Origin: Aurelia coerulea
Lineage: Eukaryota > Cnidaria > Scyphozoa > Semaeostomeae > Ulmaridae
Assembly: GCA_039566865.1 (NCBI GenBank)
Contig: CM076948.1
Coordinates: forward strand, 16,813,001 to 16,877,000
Direction of reading: 5' to 3'
DNA: 64,000 bases
The notes under the pieces are model-generated. The model ran no database searches. It was not told where the DNA came from and saw nothing but the letters and a program-made list of their open reading frames with translations. Positions 61,755 to 64,000 of the stretch are shown here, piece by piece. Both the position numbers and the translations under genes were made by a program. Within the stretch, counting starts at the first letter, position 1; the number at the start of each line of letters is the position of its first letter.

Positions 61755-63008
61755 CCCTTTAAGCATAATACTTGATTCTAAACTTTCTTTCTCAGCTCAT
61801 AAACAGCCATAAATAAGTCAAGAAAAGCGATTGGAATGTTGAAGTTCATGTCGAAATATCTCGCTAGAAATACACTGAAAGAGTAAATAAATTGTATGTA
61901 CGACCCCGCCTAGATTACGGCGATGTAATTTTTCATGTACCAAAGGGAATGGATCGTTCTGAAAATTACGTGGTGGAAAAATTGAATCTGTTCAATATTC
62001 TGCTGCCCTAACAGTGACAGGAACTTGGAGAGGAATGTCTCGGGAAAGGCTGTATAACAACATGGATGGGAATCATTGACCTCAAGAAGATGGAGTAGAC
62101 GTCTTCTTCTTTCTTATAAATTCATCAATAATTAGACCCCTGATTTACACAAAGAACCCTATTTCACCACTGCATGATAATAACTACTCCTTTCGGAATC
62201 TACCAGTAGTAGGCCAAATAAAGGCAAGCACAGAACAATTAAAATCTTGTTTCTGCCCTGACTCTTTATCTGAATGGAATAAAATTGATACCGAAATAAG
62301 AGAATCCCCTTCTGTTAGGGTCCTTAGGAAGAAATTATTTTTCAAATTGGGTCTCCTGCTAGTTCTGTATATGGTATTCATAGGGATTGCATATCTAACT
62401 CAGTTAAGGGTGGGGCTAAGCAAACTCAATTTCCACAAATTCAAACATAATTTTAAAGATACAATCAATCCAATGTGTCCAGTAAATGATGGCATAGAGG
62501 ATACGGAGCATTTCTTGCTGCTCTGCAATTCTTTCAGAGAGCATAGATGCAGTCTTCTCGCTGGTGTCAATGATGTACTCGAAACTTATGGATATTCTGG
62601 GGGTTCAGATATCAATATGTTGCAACTTCTTCCGCATGGAAACAAAAGTTTGCCCTTAGAAGCAAACAAATTAATCTTAAATTTAACTATTAAGTACATT
62701 TCTGAAACAGAACGCTTTGGTTGAAGGTTACTGGAATCCCTGAATAGAGCATCCAAATCCCTTCTGTATGTGTTTGTTTTTGATAGTTATGTTTGTTTGT
62801 AATTATGTGGTGTCTTAAGGAAGCTTGCAACCAAAGAATAGATTTTACGTTGCCTTTCTTGGTTCTAGCCTTTAAAATCTTTACTCGCAATTATTTGGTT
62901 GCACGATGCCTTAACTACACCTAGCTATGTGTACTACCTGTAGCTGTAGGTATAGTAATTAGTAATCATGTACTGTAAATTTTTAAAGGAATATACATAT
63001 AAAGAAAC
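61755..63008 (+). mobile_element. LINE I: C-terminal half and 3' UTR of a LINE
   Basis: Coding remnants: SIILDSKLSFSAHK, VRPRLDYGDVIFHVPKG, KIESVQYSAALTVTGTWRG (frame-shifted), SPLHDNNYSFRNLPVVG and DSLSEWNKIDTEIRESPSV. The final frame holds the terminal zinc-binding domain. An AT-rich 3' UTR runs to about 63008. It may be the other half of LINE H, separated by the THAP gene, or a separate copy: both sides show a GLIL(T/D)-like block. Confidence 0.75.
62347..62724 (+). CDS. LINE I C-terminal zinc-binding domain (fragment)
   Basis: AYLTQLRVGLSKLNFHKFKH, INPMCPVNDGIEDTEHFLLL and CNSFREHRCSLLAGV: the Cys...His-x4-Cys pattern is the same type as in the LINE at 9028-11117, though not the same family. 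Stop at 62722-62724. This is an open 125-codon tail of a longer dead frame. Confidence 0.75.
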   Translation: MGLLLVLYMVFIGIAYLTQLRVGLSKLNFHKFKHNFKDTINPMCPVNDGIEDTEHFLLLCNSFREHRCSLLAGVNDVLETYGYSGGSDINMLQLLPHGNKSLPLEANKLILNLTIKYISETERFG

Positions 63009-63439
63009 CGAATTTAAAGGTTGAGATGGCATGATATCCGTAAATATAATCAAGGCATAATTTAATGGATTCAAATGATTTCATAGTTAATAAGGACAAA
63101 GCATTGCATAAAAGGTCTAAACTCAAAAAAACTAAATTCAGAAACAAGCGTATTGATACATTTAATATTTGGAAATGGAAATATCACTCATTAAACTGAG
63201 ATGGATTCCATGCGCCTTGATGATTTCCTTGAGCAACATTTTTCATCCTTTTCCAAGATTTATTGTTGGTTTTTAATGCCATCTGAAAACAAGAGAATAT
63301 CTCTGTAAGAATTTAAAAATTATCCAGGTCACATTTCCAAGCTACCAGAGACGGATCTAGTCTGGGAGCCAAGGAGAAGCGATGCATCCCCTTCAAGCAG
63401 TAAGCATGTTCTTAACGACAATTTGCATGATAGACACAA
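63009..63439. other. Unassigned interval
   Basis: AT-rich, no ORF or repeat recognised. Confidence 0.3.
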
Positions 63440-63770
63440 AAACTAACCAAAACTCATTGCCACGAGTGATAACAGAGAAACAAATACAAATGATCTTAAA
63501 AAGGATATGGAAAGAGCAACATGGAAAATGGTTTGTGTATTTGATGATGGTGAGGACAGTGTTTTTGCCTGGGAATATTTGTGTCGTAAAATAGTGCAAC
63601 AGCAAATCAAAAGGTGTAAGGTTAAAATCAAGCAAGGATCTTTACCAATGAATAATGTCAAATTGAGAAAAGAAATGAAGAGGATGTACAAGTTACTTAA
63701 TGAGTTAACGAGGCTCAAAATTTCCCACGAGATTATCAAAGATGGTTTAAACCTGGTTTTCACTAGCCTG
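63440..63770 (+). pseudogene. LINE fragment: EN-RT linker
   Basis: KMVCVFDDGEDSVFAWEYLC, RKIVQQQIKRCKVKIKQGSL and LRKEMKRMYKLLNELTR resemble the VFDDxDDxxWAW...PW...R.E..KR.KL linker downstream of EN in several LINE groups. Similarity is lost after about 63740. The frame continues open to 63854 without recognised content. Confidence 0.5.
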
Positions 63771-63854
63771 CGTGCAGACCCATTGTCCAAAGGAGGAAAG
63801 GGTCTGCGCAACTACGAGCCAAAGCTTGCCGGGCCTTCTCGTAATTTATTCTGA

Positions 63855-64000
63855 TGGCCTCGTAATAAGTCACTAAATATTACTTGATCCAATCCTCCCA
63901 ATGTAGAATTTTCTATGGCTGTTGTATCTCTTTGTTTGGCCTTTTTGCAAAGCGTTGTTTGTTAGTCAAACGATTGTTTCAAAGATTAATGAACATAAAG
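63855..64000. other. Window end, nothing recognised
   Basis: No feature supported in the last 145 bp. Confidence 0.3.

Noticed and set aside
60540..62725. Single LINE (H plus I) simply split by the THAP gene
   Set aside because: Both sides contain a GLIL-type block and no target duplication was found, so continuity is not proven.

Overview
The window looks like a stretch of metazoan intergenic or heterochromatin-like DNA, most probably from a cnidarian or similar marine invertebrate. The reasons are family-level only: CR1/L2-type LINEs whose ORF1 carries an SGNH esterase, a DIRS retrotransposon, a BEL/Pao element, hAT-like MITEs, many long G/C homopolymer runs, and no bacterial gene organisation. 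The species cannot be fixed from the sequence. Nearly everything that can be named is a mobile element, and the main content is nested insertion. The best candidate for a non-mobile gene is a small THAP-domain gene on the minus strand near 61 kb.

1-16.4 kb: the 3' part of a BEL/Pao LTR element (gag zinc knuckles, protease, RT, RNase H, integrase, 3' LTR) is followed by a decayed LINE (LINE A, about 4.70-16.41 kb, esterase-EN-RT). LINE A is split by a 7.6-kb DIRS element (6885-14460) with inverted terminal repeats and an internal complementary region. That DIRS is itself split by a 5'-truncated LINE (9028-11339), which carries a 1.19-kb TIR element (9364-10549), and by a TTAA-flanked MITE (11654-12047), which carries a 172-bp MITE (11739-11910). 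A second truncated LINE (15584-15973) sits in the 3' end of LINE A. In most cases removing an insert plus one target duplication restores the reading frame of its host.

17.1-23.7 kb: a minus-strand LINE with an uninterrupted 1028-aa EN-RT ORF (LINE C), then long-TIR mariner-like non-autonomous elements.

23.7-36.2 kb: a small hAT-like MITE of about 420 bp has been blown up to 12.5 kb. It holds two copies of a 2.08-kb foldback element whose arms are built of 45-bp tandem repeats. The copies lie 27 bp apart, each with a perfect 6-bp target duplication. Copy 2 in turn holds LINE D (split by a 2.27-kb hAT transposon that holds a 218-bp MITE) and LINE E.

36.2-54.5 kb: mostly MITEs and foldbacks (two TTAA-flanked elements with poly-G hairpins, two G-run TIR elements, a 1.16-kb foldback with 9-bp TSD), a LINE 3' end, a tRNA-SINE-like repeat, a minisatellite, and a pair of stem-loop-rich modules near 42.7 and 43.1 kb.

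54.5-64 kb: a 2.38-kb foldback with 770-bp arms containing CCAAT and CRE-like motifs, flanked by GATCGAGAG on both sides. A paralogous uninterrupted target lies at about 50.3-50.4 kb. Several LINE remnants follow, with the THAP gene fragment between two of them, and a last LINE linker fragment before the window ends.
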